This document shows, piece by piece, positions 35,291 to 47,071 of a stretch of DNA of 64,000 bases (the stretch's first letter is position 1; each line of letters starts with the position of its first letter). Source of the stretch: Talaromyces rugulosus (lineage: Eukaryota > Ascomycota > Eurotiomycetes > Eurotiales > Trichocomaceae). Location of the stretch: contig NC_049562.1 in NCBI RefSeq assembly GCF_013368755.1, positions 2,914,001 through 2,978,000 of the forward strand. The letters are read 5' to 3'. Both the position numbers and the translations under genes were made by a program. The notes under the pieces are model-generated. The model was given only the letters and a program-made list of their open reading frames with translations, did not search any database and was not told where the DNA came from.

Positions 35291-37511
35291 ATGCCCTATA
35301 CGCACGGTGTGCGCCATGCGCACCATCACAATGTCAAGCGCCACTCCCACCTGGAGCCCGTTGCAATCCCGGCAAATGACCAGCCGTATCCTACCATAAT
35401 CGAGCCCCCGTCTGTCGTCCGTCGTGCGGACAGCAGCACTTCGTCATGCTCGTCGTCCGACGACTCATGTAACACGTCCAAAAGCTCTGCCATGACCACC
35501 ACCTTGCCCGTCGTTCTTGGAGCAGTGTAAGTGCCAATTACCCACAACTCTGGCTGATTCTAACATGTGTTGATAGCATTCCCATCGTCTGTGCCATTGT
35601 TGTCCTTATTTTCTTACATAGACGCCATGTACGCAAGCTACGCGCCGAGGATGCAAACGACAAACACAAATCCTTGGACTTTGGCATGGAGGTTGTGAGG
35701 TCAGGGGGGCAAGGCGGTGCCAAACCCGAAATGGGAGAAAAACCCCATAAACGAGGAGGAGGAGGAATGTCTCTGGATATCGGAAACAGCCCATACCTGC
35801 TGCCGCCAGGGCTACAGAACTCCAAGGAGTCCCTTCGTTCACTCTCAAAGGTGATCAGCTCCGATGACGATAAATACCGGCTGGCTGCTCACAGCGACAA
35901 TACTTCCCTACGTTCCTATCCGTCTCATCCTAAATGGGGCTACGACGACACATCTAGTGTTGGAGGGTCAACAAAGCATTTGCCTACAGACGATATGCAC
36001 CACGGCCTACTGCAAAATGCCTCAAGAATGTCTAGGTCGTCTCCTCCGAAGGGATCACCGCCTCCCGACATCGCCCACCACGCCGGGAAAGGTGATGCAT
36101 CAAAGAACACCAGTTTGAGTGATGCATCGGTGGTTGATGCCCATTTGGACATGCCTAAAGACGAGAAACTTCCCAACTTGCCTTCTCATGAGCAACCTCT
36201 GCAAATGAACCCTTACGGAGAGCCCGTTCAACCCTATCCTACTGGGGAGCATGATGCCAACTCAAGGAGGTTATCGATGCCAGATGCTGGCTTCGGAGGG
36301 TTTAACTTTGGCACTGACGCCCATGAAACTTCCCAACAACACGACGACCTTCCAACAATCCGAGAGTCGCCATCTGACTCACATGTGGCACCCTTGGCCC
36401 CGAGAATATCTCTCCCTCTAAGTGATGCAGCGAGTGATTATGGCGATGATCTTAAACTGGACCAATTCCCATCGGTGAATGTGTCGAACGCAGATGACAA
36501 ACCTCACGAAGCGGAAGACGTTCCACCGTCTGCAAACCGGGTGACTCAAAGTTTTACCAGATTCGACGAGGGCTTCGATCCCCACAGGCTTACCGTCGGT
36601 ATCCGCCCTCTTCCCCCAGAGGATCCTGCCGACAACCCCGAGCAACGAGCCAACCGTATTCGTTCTTTCTACAAGGAATACTTTGACGATTCCAAGGGCG
36701 TTCCCACTGGTGGCCAGGAAGAATACTACGAAGACTTTGGACCAGAATTCTATGATGACCCTGGTGTGTATGATCCATACTCAGGCGAGTACATGATGGG
36801 CCCATCCAAGCCGTTCGCCCAACCGATGGGTCGTCGGGCTATGACACCCCCTCCTCGATTCCAAGGTCCTCCCAGAACAATGCATTCATCGGCTGGATTC
36901 CGAAGCCCTGGACCTCGTGCATTCTCATCTGCTTCTGGCCGACTGCCGGGACGAGGTCCTCCCAAACCGTTGCCTCCTCCTGAACCGCTGCATGTGCTGC
37001 CTTCGCCATCTATGATCTCGGATGATATGTCGATCCTACCGATCGACTATGCCCCAGGCAAGAACTTCAAAGATCAGCAATCAGGTCGACCCGAATCTCC
37101 TCGAGGTGGTCTACGTCCCTATACACCCGCGATGCCATCTCGTAGCCCGCTCGTTTCGTCGTTTGATGATCTCGCCGCGATTCCTAGCCCGTAAGTGAAA
37201 TCCTTTAGGTGCCAATAATTTGTGAGAAAAGGTTTAAGAGCTAACGTGATTTTTTTTTCCTTTTTTCTAGTCATGCTTTGCGGAAATCTGGAGTGTTCAT
37301 GCCGCTGGGTTTTGCCCCTCCGCCTCGTTTCAAGAACGAGGGGACAGGCAGCGATGCTGGCAGTATTCGTAGCAACCGGAGTGGCATCTCAGCTAACCAC
37401 ATGCACAACATTCGCGCCGGCGCGTATCGGGTCAGTCGTCTTCCAGCTGAGACAGTGGGCACGAGAGATGACATCAGCACGAGTCTGCGGCCTAAGTGGG
37501 ATATGCGATAG
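35291..37511 (+). CDS. Conserved fungal single-pass membrane protein, long disordered tail
   Basis: Function unknown. Exons 35291-35526, 35577-37190 and 37271-37511 give 696 residues. The start ATG opens a His-rich segment (HGVRHAHHHNVKRHSH), then a Ser/Cys-rich stretch (STSSCSSSDDSC) and one membrane helix at about residues 68-92 (LPVVLGAV joined by splicing to IPIVCAIVVLIFLH), directly followed by a basic stop-transfer RRHVRKLR. The rest is a long cytosolic, Pro/Gly/Asp-rich tail with DDDKYRL and many SP/TP sites. It ends in a conserved block (GVFMPLGFAPPPRFKNEG and RAGAYRVSRLPAETVG). No cleavable signal peptide is seen, so it is probably a type III (N-out) protein. The first intron lies inside the membrane helix. 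It could be a sensor or polarity protein; that is a guess. Confidence 0.8.
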
Positions 37512-39161
37512 AAAGCATATCCATCTTACTTGCCTCTAACGAAGCCTTTTCACCTTCGGACCTATGGTCGCAGTCATGACTTTCCCCAACCAGCTGTGCT
37601 ATTTGCCTAATATTAGAGCCTGAGCAGGAGTATTTGATTTTGATTTGTTTTCCATGTTTCATTTATCAGTAGATCGATTCTAGTCGATTGAAAGGTGTCA
37701 GCTTATTCTGTCTTGATATATATATATTATTTTGGACTTGACGAGAGATCCTGTACTATTCAAGTTCTTGCCGTCTTTCTCCACAGCCATGTTTAGAGAA
37801 GTCCACTGGATGAACGGACCTGTACCTAATTTCATTCATGTATGTTGGGGGAGTGCTGCTGGACACTCGTATATACTATTTTGTGTTTCATGCTCGTGAT
37901 GACGTCGTAGAGGCATTTATTACTTATTACTTGTATACGATCGTATATTATTGTTGTACTCCCGTACCAAGTTTGGAGTGAGACAACCCGCTTAGTCATG
38001 TGCAGCGTGGTGCATGTTACGCTAGCCGCATCTGGCCATGGTGTTGCGGCTGTGCCAGTAGTAGTACGTAGTAAGTTATTTTTGTCGCATCCGTGTTTTA
38101 GTACCCACTATTGGGATTAACGGAGCATATATACATGTCTGTACCATGTATAGTATGCACCGCCATGCAGGTTGGAGTTCTTTACCAGGTAATTTCCACA
38201 CGCGCATGCTTCCACACTGCATGGCCTCGAAAAGCAGTACTACTAATAAATACTAAATACTAAATTAACAATTTAACATGCTGCCAGGAGGTCCGGCCAT
38301 GCGCAACTAGTCCCGACAATAATACGCAATAATACTCCGTATACAGTAGGCGTAATGCAATTACCCAACCAGGCCGGGGCTAGTGAGTCGGTGTCCCCAC
38401 TCTCGGGGCCAAAACCGGTTGTGGTTGGCCTCCAGTAGTCGGTGGCTCACCGTATCAGGCCTAGCGCGGTAAAATTCCTTCGGCTCCAGACCAGCGTGGC
38501 CAGCGGTTCGGCCAATCGCGGGCGGCCAGACCCCGGCAGACCCACTGTGCCGCAGTACGTAGTACGTACTAAGCAAGTTGCGTTTGCCGGTTCCCACCCG
38601 GGCTCAAAAGTCAATCAATCACTCTCAGCCAGCAGGGAACTGACTCCCAACACCAGTTAGTGATGAGTCTTCCGTCCACCATCACCCAGACGAGCGACTG
38701 AACTGTGCAGGTGCTACGGCATCCCACTTCCTAACACTTTACCGCGCTATCTCGACTGTCTTTGACCGACTGCCTTTTTCTCGTTTCTCTGTGTAATCGG
38801 GGAGCCCCGGCCCCTATTTGCTCAGCAGTGCAGTATCCGACTTCAGACTGAAAGAACTGCGGCACCTGCAGCCAAATCACCAGCGAGGACAGAATCGCTT
38901 TCGTCTCTCACACCGTGTGTGGCGCTCGCTGAGGTTCAGGTCATTAAAGCGATAATAGACTTGGCCAACCTTCGTCCGGATGTGTCTTTGTCGTTGACAC
39001 TTGTCTCACTCGAAAGTTGCCTATGCAAGAATAAGCAGGACTTGCAAACGATAGGGAGGAGGGCCTTTTGGACTAAATCCGGTCTCCAACCATCTGATCA
39101 GCGTCAAACAACCTGTCTTCGACCTTTTTAGACGACATTTCCAAGTGACAATATTGCCAAG
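37512..39161. promoter_or_regulatory. Long intergenic region
   Basis: 1.65 kb between two rightward genes. The first 400 bp are 3' flank. 37900-38600 is rich in TAC/GTA motifs, with AGTACGTAGTA present twice (38063-38073 and 38554-38564). The last 500 bp look like promoter and leader of the Ser/Thr-rich membrane protein. No gene recognised. Confidence 0.45.
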
Positions 39162-40350
39162 ATGGCAGCGGCCGCTCCCTCAACATGTAAGGATCAAACT
39201 TGAATGACTCTCACCTTCCTAAGATACACATACTCATTCTATATTAGCTGCCGTGTCGCCAAATCCGACCTCGCCCATTACTACTTCATCTTCCATCTCG
39301 TCGACTTCTACTACCCTCCCTCCGACAAGCACGAGCACGAGCACCACCAGCACCACTAGCAGTACGTCGACTTCGAGTTCGACGACATCGTCGTCATCCA
39401 CAACCACTACGACCTCGTCCACTTCGACTACAACATCGTCAAGCTCGACCTCGACCTCGACATCTTCAAGCACCACGTCATCTATTCCACCCACCACTGT
39501 TGTTATCACATCGACTTCATCCGCCACACAGCCTTCGGAAACTCAGACGACAGGTGTAACTTCCACCACTTCTTCAGCGACTTCTCTTGCGACGGGCGCA
39601 GCCGCTTCCTCGGGTTCTTCCGGACTGTCGGCTGGAGGCACAATTGCTGTTGCTGTTGTTGTCCCTGTAGTCTCGGTCGGTCTGATTATTATCGTTCTGA
39701 TATGGTGGTGGAGAAAACGCAAGGCCAACAAACTGGCCGAGGAAGAACGACGTAAAGAGGTGGAGGAATACGGGTTCAACCCGAACAATGACCCCTCTGT
39801 ACCGGGGGTTGCAGCAGCTTCTGTGTCCAACAAGTACAGTGACCGATACGAGGATGGTGGCTCCGGGTACCGAGGCTGGGGAACAACTTCGCACCCACGC
39901 AACCCATCTACCAACCTGTCGAGTGGAGCCGGAATGAGCATTCCAATGTCTGAAACTGGCAGTGCCGCTGGCTACGGGCGCAACACCGCCTCGCCAAATG
40001 ATGCACCGGTGCAGTACGGCGACGGTTCGGTGAGACCCGATTCTGGTGAAGTTGCTGCCGGAGCCAACGACAGTGATATCCGCCGTGGGACGTCGAACGC
40101 GTCGTCGGCGTACTCGGCTGGGGTGCACTCTGAAGGATCGGAAGATGCTCATATGGTGAACGCAGGGACTGGCCACTACTACGATGAAAACAGCGCGTAC
40201 TACCACCCATCGCAGGCGCAGTACGGCGATCCCACATATGGATCGGCGGCCCCGGTGATCCGCGATGTTCAAGCCCGCCGCAACACGCGCATCGAGAACG
40301 CAGCAGTGTACCCACAGCAGGGCAATGCCGGAATCGCGCAGAACTTCTAG
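39162..40350 (+). CDS. Ser/Thr-rich single-pass membrane protein (sensor-like)
   Basis: Two exons, 39162-39186 and 39248-40350 (phase 1 intron, GTAAGG...TTAG), give 375 residues. An ectodomain of about 125 residues is almost wholly Ser and Thr (with Pro), as expected for a heavily O-mannosylated rod. It is followed by one helix (IAVAVVVPVVSVGLIIIVLI, residues about 135-158) with WWW and a basic RKRK cap. The cytosolic tail of about 215 residues is rich in Gly, Ser, Asn and Tyr, with repeated YGD/YDE motifs. The architecture matches Mid2/Wsc-like cell-wall stress sensors, but there is no Cys-rich WSC domain and no clear N-terminal signal peptide (M-A-A-A-A-P-S-T). Function is therefore inferred from shape only. 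Downstream of another single-pass membrane protein gene on the same strand. Confidence 0.75.
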
Positions 40351-41683
40351 TCTTCTTCCTACTAGCCTGTCTATCGTCAACAGGCGCCCGCACATACATA
40401 CATACCCTCGCTTGCCTATACTTCGCCTTGTTCATTCCGACATATTCGCTTCGAGTAACGAATTTCTCTGCCGTAATGCCAACTTTGGGGATTGCGGTAT
40501 AATTGTTGATATAATCTTTGGTTGACAAAAACTTGCCTTTCTCTCTTTTTCATTTTACTGTTACTATATTGCTATTTGGGATTGAAGATACCTTTGTCTG
40601 TGGCCTATTTTGCCTCGAAGACTTGAGTTGCTAATCTTGCAAAAGCGCCATCTTGTTCTTATGTATAGGTACATCATACTTTTTTTTTTCCCCTGTCTGC
40701 CCGGATATGCCGCTGCTGATCTGCTTTTGTTTGTGATTGTCATACATACATGCATATTTTTGGTCTTATTCTCGTGTGTTTATTACTACTTGGCCCTACT
40801 GCTATCATTTCTGGTGTATCTGTGTAGAGCATTGATAATGGCAAGATATTTACCTACTATATTTACTTCTATACTATATTATATTTAGATATATAGATAT
40901 ATATTTATTTATACCTGTTCCTGGCTATTATCAAATAATATAATAAGCAAATACTAATATAATAATGCCCGCACGCAGTCAAGCTCCCAGGCTTGGCGCG
41001 CAGGCCGAGAACGTGGTGCAGGCGGCCGCTGCCATTGGACCGTGGGAGCTCCGAGAGCAGCTTCATCGCTCCTTCCTGTTCTTGCTGTCTGCCACTGCCT
41101 GCCTGCCCCGCACACCTCTCGATCCATCCCGCCTGCGGTCTCGGGCATCTCTGCGCTGCCTTGTGTTGCGTTGCGCTGTCTCTGTCTCTGTCTCTCTCAC
41201 TCTCGCTCCTCCTCCCTCCAGGCCAGCCAGTGATGCTTTGCTTGCTCCCATCTGAACAGCCTCCCGTCGATCGACTCTGATACGTCATTGCTATCTACTC
41301 CGCCGGTAGTAGTAAGTCGGCTGCCCTCTCATCTTCTGCTTCGACCGAACATTGCTCACTCTGACCAAGCCTGGATTCCTTGTACCTCTCCCGGCACGCA
41401 AGAAAGAGCCTGCTTGTTGCGATCCGATACACTCGCTGCCTCTACGCTTCCAAAGTTACACACACTCTCGCTACATTGTACGCCGGACACACAACAGTGG
41501 CGCAATGCCTATCTAAAACTCGTGTATATCATCAGGCCTTCTACTCGCTTGTGTGACCCTTCCTACGGTATGCCATGCTCGAATCCTCTATGCCGCCTTG
41601 CTGACGCTTGCCATATTAGACCGTCTCCCCGCTCCAAGTTCAAGTCATCTACCTAGCGTGACTTGTTCGCGAAGCCCTTCAAC
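40351..41683. other. Intergenic region and PHO81 promoter/leader
   Basis: 1.3 kb. The first part (to about 40950) is AT-rich 3' flank with TATATA tracts. From about 40965 it is GC-richer with a CTGTCTCTGTCTCTGTCTCTCTC tract near 41178-41200, probably promoter and leader of PHO81. Open frames in it are not convincing. Confidence 0.45.
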
Positions 41684-44600
41684 ATGTACGTTCCTATCCT
41701 CGACACTTGCCGACACTACCCACCTCGGTTGACAGTCGTCCAACACCTACTGACGTCGAGGGCAGGAAATTCGGAAAGCAGATCCAGCGCAGACAGCTTG
41801 ATCTCCCCGAATATGCAGCAGTCTTTGTCAACTATAAAGCTTTGAAGAAGGTGTGTGGGAGCTGCCTTATATATATCTGTTTTCGGAATATCGGGTCACT
41901 GACATTTTGCGCGTTTCTTCCTTCTAGCTGATCAAGCAGCTGAGTGCGACCCCGACCATCCCGGCTCGCGGTGCCCCTCAGGAAAACACCGATACTCAGT
42001 CCGCCCTCCGAGCGAACAAAGAGGTTTTCTTCTTTCGCCTAGTACGTTTTGCTTCTTATGGGGAAGAATTGGCCAAAAATGACTTACCCATGAAATAGGA
42101 ACGAGAAATCGAGAAAGTCAATGTATTCTATCTGCAAAAAGAGGAAGAGGTATGACTGAGGAGCTTACCCTACCATTACCTTCCGGGTCCACTGACTCTC
42201 TCCTAGTTTTCTCTCCGATTACGCACTCTGTTGGACAAGAAACATGTCGTCCAATCGCGCACCGCCACCAATTCCAAAGTTCCCGGGTATTTTGTTTCAT
42301 TATTTGAAGGTTTCCAGCAGTTTGATGGGGACTTGAACAAGCTACAGGTACCAAACCACCTCTTCACATGGATTGGTTGCGCCACTAACATTGGGGAAAC
42401 AGCAATTTGTTGCAATTAATGAGACGGCAGTGTCAAAAATTTTGAAAAAGGTTCGTCGACTATTTGACATTGGTGTTGTAGTTGCAATATAACTGACAAT
42501 TTTGTGTGTTCATAGTGGGATAAGACGTCCAAGGTTCGAAATGTCACTTTCTAGGACTACATCGCGGGTGGCTAATATTTCGGGTTTTTTAGTCTCGGAT
42601 GAAGGAGTTGTATCTCCAACGAGCCGTCGAAGTTCAACCATGTTTTAACAGAGAAGTCCTTCGTGACCTGTCAGATCAGGCGTCTACGGCACGATTTGAA
42701 TTAGAAGCCTGGGCAGAGGGCGAAAACATTCGATTCGATGTCGCTCGTCCGGCTGAACGTCCCGGCGCAGGACCATTCGGCGGTGAAGACGAGGAGAGCG
42801 ATCTCCAGGTCCTCCATTCGGCAGCTTTCGGCAATACTTCCGTATTAAAGGAATGGGTAGTCAAAGTAGGGGAGTCTCCGGATGCTGCCGAGCGGATCAC
42901 ACGAGTGTTCTTGGCTGCGATTAGTGAATTCTCGGATGAGATTCTCGGAGTTTTGCTCGATAGTGGCTTGGTTGATTTGCACGCCGAAGACGATATCAAT
43001 GGGCGGAATTGCCTCCACGAAGCCGCAATCTCCGGCCAGGCCTTCGTATTCAAGGCTGGCCTGTCCCGTGGTGTCGACATTTCGAGACCAGATGTGTACG
43101 GCCGATTACCTATTCACTACGCTTGTATGCATGGCCGAGTTGATATGGTGGAAGCTCTTCTCGCAACCGAAACCGAGACGATTAATAGCGCCGATCATGA
43201 TAACTTCACGCCCCTGATTCACAGTATCGTGAAAGATCAACTAGCATGCACCGAGCGACTTTTACAGTGCAATGCCAGAATTGATCCCAAGTCCGAGTCG
43301 GACCATATCCCTCTGAACCTAGCATGTCAACATGGATCTATCTCGATTGTCACCATCCTACTTGAAAAGGGCGCTTCTTTACTTCCAGACGCCGAGGGGC
43401 TATACCCTCAGCACCTCGTTGCTCGGTCCGGTCGAGCGCCTGAGCTTCTATTGCTGCTCAAGAGACATGGAGCAGATCTCAACCAACGGGATAAACTATA
43501 CCAGTGGACCCCTGTCTTCCACGCAGCCAGCGAAGGATGCGTCGATTGCCTCCGTACCCTCCTAGACCTGGGTGTTGACATTTCTGTCGTGGATGAGAAG
43601 GGGCTCACGACAATGTATTACGCTGCATGGGAAGGACGTCTCGAGTGTATGGCTCTTCTGTGGTCGAAAAGGGACCCATCCCTGCCGCATCGCCCGCTTA
43701 GTGCTGCTCAGACAAGTCCGCAAGTTTCGTTTGGGTTCCGTGAGACTCAGACTGACGGTGCGCTGGCATCTGGTGCTGAAGTCGCTGACGGCATCCCCGA
43801 CCTGGAGCTACCCCCTCCGATTATCCCACTACGACGATACGGACATAACTTCTTGGATAAAAAGGCCTTTGTCCAAATTTACTTTGAGCCATCTGGCCTT
43901 GGCTCCATCGTCTTTGACCAGGCCGGACGTTACCCTGCTGCTCGATTGACCATGTCCTCGAAATTGACTGACGCGATACCACGTACTCTTATGCTGCCTT
44001 TGCAAGAGGACTCGCGCAACATCACGTTCCAGATTGACAGTCTAGACACGTTTGCCATCGATTTCGAGATTTTCCCTACGTTCGGGTCCAAGGTGATAGC
44101 AAAGACAGTCGCTTTACCGACCATTTTCACAGCGGAGGACTCCAGTGCAGGTTCATGCTCGTTGCCATTGTTTGACCCCCGTCTGCGCTCAATCGGTCAA
44201 TTGCGCTTCAACTTCCAGGTCATTAAGCCATACTATGGAGATCCACTAGAGATCACACACTTTGCTACGTATTGGAAAGCTACCAATGCAAGTGATGCGG
44301 ATCATAATGGATTGATCACTGGCTCGAGTTTGTCTGGGGATTATGTGCAACTGTTTGTACAGCTTACCAAGGATAGACGACCTGTCCTCTATCCTCTCTT
44401 CTCCATCGATCACCACGGTCTTGGGATTCCCGTTTGCGCTTTAACTTACGACCAATTCACGTCCATTGCACATGCGCGAAGCATCGATACTCGTGCAGCC
44501 CTCGAATCCTTACACTCGAAAACGCCAGACGACATGGCCGCCATTCACCAGCTACTCGCAACCTCTTTCCTATCTCTACAAGATGTACTATTGCATCTCC

Positions 44601-45316
44601 CTACCCACATCCACATTAACCTTGCTGTTCTGTACCCATCAGCGGCCGAAGAGCGGTCACTCAGCATGTCGTCTTTGGCAGATATCAACACATTCGCCGA
44701 TTCGATCCTTACCGTTGTCTTTGACCATGCTAGGGCGTCTCGCGAAAGAGACCCAGACTTTATGCGCTCAGTCGTCTTTTCATCCTACAATCCGAACATT
44801 TGTACCGCGCTAAACTGGAAGCAACCAAACTGTAAGTCTTACAAGTAATCTCATTATCGGGTAGGAAAAAATTCGTCTAACTGTGAATAGACCCCGTCCT
44901 ACTTTGCAACGACCTAGGACAGATCCGGGACTTTACTCGGGAGCCTAATACAAACCTTGCGGTTCAGTCAAGCGGACATGCCTCGATATCTATAAAAGAA
45001 GCCGCACGGATAGCACAGAGCAATAATTTCATGGGCTTGATATGTCGATCCAATTTATTGGTGAGCGGCTTTTTCTTGCAAATGTTTCTCCAAATGCTAA
45101 CAATATACATAGAATATAATGCCCTCGCTTGTGGAGACTATCAAGGAACAAGGCCTTGTGCTTGTCGCCGACACATCCGACATAAGCGAACAAGTAGCTG
45201 ACACAAATTCCATGGATATTTCCCATGCAGAGCGAACATACCTGATGCCTTCTGGTGTCAACGGTGTCGTGAAGGCAAATGGCGTGCTTCGATTTCACGA
45301 AACCATTGATCTATGA
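41684..45316 (+). CDS. PHO81: PHO81/NUC-2-like CDK inhibitor (SPX-ankyrin-GDPD)
   Basis: Phosphate-starvation regulator that inhibits the Pho80-Pho85 cyclin kinase. Ten coding exons: 41684-41685, 41766-41850, 41928-42041, 42099-42149, 42207-42347, 42403-42450, 42516-42533, 42593-44831, 44891-45060 and 45113-45316; 1023 residues. The start codon is split, AT ending exon 1 and G opening exon 2 (donor GTACGT), giving MKFGKQIQRRQLDLPEYA, the canonical SPX start. The SPX domain (residues 1 to about 190) is cut by six short introns and includes YKALKKLIKQL and VPGYFVSLFEGFQQFDGDLNKLQ (quoted in part: FEGFQQFDGDLN). At least five ankyrin repeats follow (DVYGRLPIHYACMHG, DKLYQWTPVFHAASEG). The C-terminal third is the degenerate glycerophosphodiesterase-like domain, with PVLLCNDLGQ after intron 8. 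Length is slightly short for the family. Confidence 0.92.
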
Positions 45317-45695
45317 AGTATTGATTTATAGCTTATGAGGGTGGCTATTTTGCTTGTTCTTTCTTTGTTTATTTTTTTCCCTTCACTTCACTCTCTATTC
45401 AGATTTTGTTTTCTTAAGATATGACTAGTTCTGGACTTTGTAGATACCATTTCTTTGACTGGGAGAGAGAAAGAGAGCTGCACCAAAATGCAAATGCGCT
45501 TATAGACCAAATAATATCAATTGATGACTGGTCTCAATATAAATCTATCTATTATGGTACAATCGTTTCTAAATATAGCAAAGATGTAAATCCCAGATGA
45601 TAGCCACAGGAGTGGAGTGATCGCACAATTCTAGTATAGTACATGGCGCTGTTGTCCGTGGCCGAGTCTATTCTTTCAAATGGAATGGCAGGCTA
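45317..45695. other. Intergenic between convergent genes
   Basis: 379 bp of T-rich and AT-rich 3' flanks between PHO81 and the DUF1279 gene; nothing else seen. Confidence 0.5.
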
Positions 45696-46514
45696 CTAAT
45701 TTCCCTTTGGCGTTCTCTTGCCAATGTTCCAACCCCATCGTCGCAGAGTCTGCACAACCTTGGGCGTGACGGCAGCGGTGAGGGGTACTCGGAGAAAGAT
45801 GAAGCTCTTGTGGATGGCATACGCCAGGGCCAGCTGAGTCCATATACCTAGCGGATGATTAGCACTAGCCAGTTTGACCGGGGGGGGAGAGAAAAAAAAA
45901 GACGTACTCGCTCCCTCCTCCACGTTTCTCCTCTCTGCCTCAATAACACCATGCTCGTCAACGGCGGTTCCTTCTTGCCCCTGACCTGGCTCTTTATGGG
46001 CGACAGACTCAATTTCCAGTGGCCAAAACTGTCCCAGCGCACCCTTGACCCAGTCCATAATTGCATGCTCCAAATGCCCAATACGTTCCACGCCGACTAA
46101 TCGCACAGTCGCAAAACAGAACGGAAAATCGAGCGCCGAAAGCAACAGGTAAACACCGAGCGCGGACCAGCCATACTCGCGCGACAGCGTCTTTAGGCGC
46201 TGCGATAGTGACTGTGGCTGCGCTTTTGTCGTGGTAGAAGAGGCAGAGGAAGAAGAAGAGGAGAATCTCTTTTGGAAAAAAGTGCGCTGTTGCTGGAGAA
46301 GGGCGGAAGGGGTGGAGGTTTTCGGTGCGCGGCGAGTCGTGCCTCGTTGCGTGCTGAATCGAGCGCGTGGGACTGTAAATCGTGATGATGATGATGATGA
46401 TAATGAAGAAGTTGGTTTTCTTTGCAGAGGTCGCGCTGAGAGTCGCCCCATGTGAATGGCAGACTCAGCCTGTCGACGCAGCAGCTGCGACGCGGATATG
46501 GCGAAAGACGGCAT
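45696..46514 (-). CDS. Mitochondrial DUF1279 (FAM210-like) membrane protein
   Basis: Predicted inner-membrane mitochondrial protein of the DUF1279/FAM210 family. Human members affect mitochondrial translation and structure; the fungal role is unclear. Exons 46514-45908 and 45847-45696 (GTACGT donor, GCTAG acceptor, phase 1) give 252 residues. The first about 95 residues are Arg/Ser-rich with no acids, a clear presequence. The DUF1279 core follows: LKTLSREYGWSALGVYLLLSALDFPFCF. An acidic insertion (residues about 165-200) is followed, after the intron, by IWTQLALAYAIHKSFIFLRVPLTAAVTPKVV (quoted in part: AYAIHKSFIFLRVPLTAAVT) and a WGWNIGK ending. If the intron were retained the frame stays open, but the inserted Phe/Pro-rich stretch has no counterpart in the family, so splicing is favoured. 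Confidence 0.85.
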   Translation of the reverse strand: MPSFAISASQLLRRQAESAIHMGRLSARPLQRKPTSSLSSSSSSRFTVPRARFSTQRGTTRRAPKTSTPSALLQQQRTFFQKRFSSSSSSASSTTTKAQPQSLSQRLKTLSREYGWSALGVYLLLSALDFPFCFATVRLVGVERIGHLEHAIMDWVKGALGQFWPLEIESVAHKEPGQGQEGTAVDEHGVIEAERRNVEEGASTSFFFSPPPVKLASANHPLGIWTQLALAYAIHKSFIFLRVPLTAAVTPKVVQTLRRWGWNIGKRTPKGN

Positions 46515-47071
46515 CCTCGGATGTTTGTAATTCCAATCGTCTTGCGGCGGTTTGTTGTTTGTGAAAAATAAAAATTATCGAATAAAGAAAGACGTATTAA
46601 ATGGCTGTGTGCTGACTTTGGTGGCAGGGCTTCTAGGGATAGTTGTGGAAATAAATAATACTGAAAGTCGGGATGATTCTTCAAAGCAAGAGCTGCAATT
46701 CCGTTTTAGGTTTAGCGCGTTATTCGCTATCCCCAAGTACCCCAACAGCTAACCATCAAACTTGGACTGCTATATCAACTAGATCTTTAGATCAAGGCTG
46801 TTGAGGAGAGCGGATTTATAAAGGATTATAGAGATAATTATCTATCAGTACAAATGCTTGAGCAAGCGTCTTCAAAGAAAGGGGGGGTTTATGACGGTGC
46901 TTCCCCAGACTTGATGCCTATTAAATCAGGAAATAATCTCATGTCGGGGTCAATATGGGCTTAGTGCGTCGCTTGAGCGCACATATAAAAGTCTCGGTTG
47001 AGCCCAAGGCTTCTTATTCCACCTCTAACCTTGGTATCGATCGGTACCACCACACAATCACCACACGAACT
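46515..47071. promoter_or_regulatory. Divergent promoter region
   Basis: 557 bp between the DUF1279 gene (leftward) and the orphan gene (rightward). TATAAAA at 46984-46990 lies 88 bp before the ATG at 47072 and supports that gene's model. No exon seen. Confidence 0.5.

Noticed and set aside
38063..38564. Repeated TAC/GTA motifs (AGTACGTAGTA twice)
   Set aside because: Only two exact 11-nt copies about 490 bp apart in a biased region; not enough to call an element.
39234..39527. 97-codon open frame on the minus strand, very rich in Val, Asp and Glu
   Set aside because: It is the antisense of the Ser/Thr codon run (TCN/ACN) of the membrane protein gene; the composition alone explains the open frame.
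40905..41288. Open frames on both strands in the PHO81 promoter
   Set aside because: They overlap a CTGTCT repeat and each other on both strands; none has conserved features or a path to PHO81.
46382..46405. GAT repeat that could be taken for a microsatellite locus
   Set aside because: It is inside the DUF1279 gene presequence, where the minus strand encodes Ser (TCA) codons.
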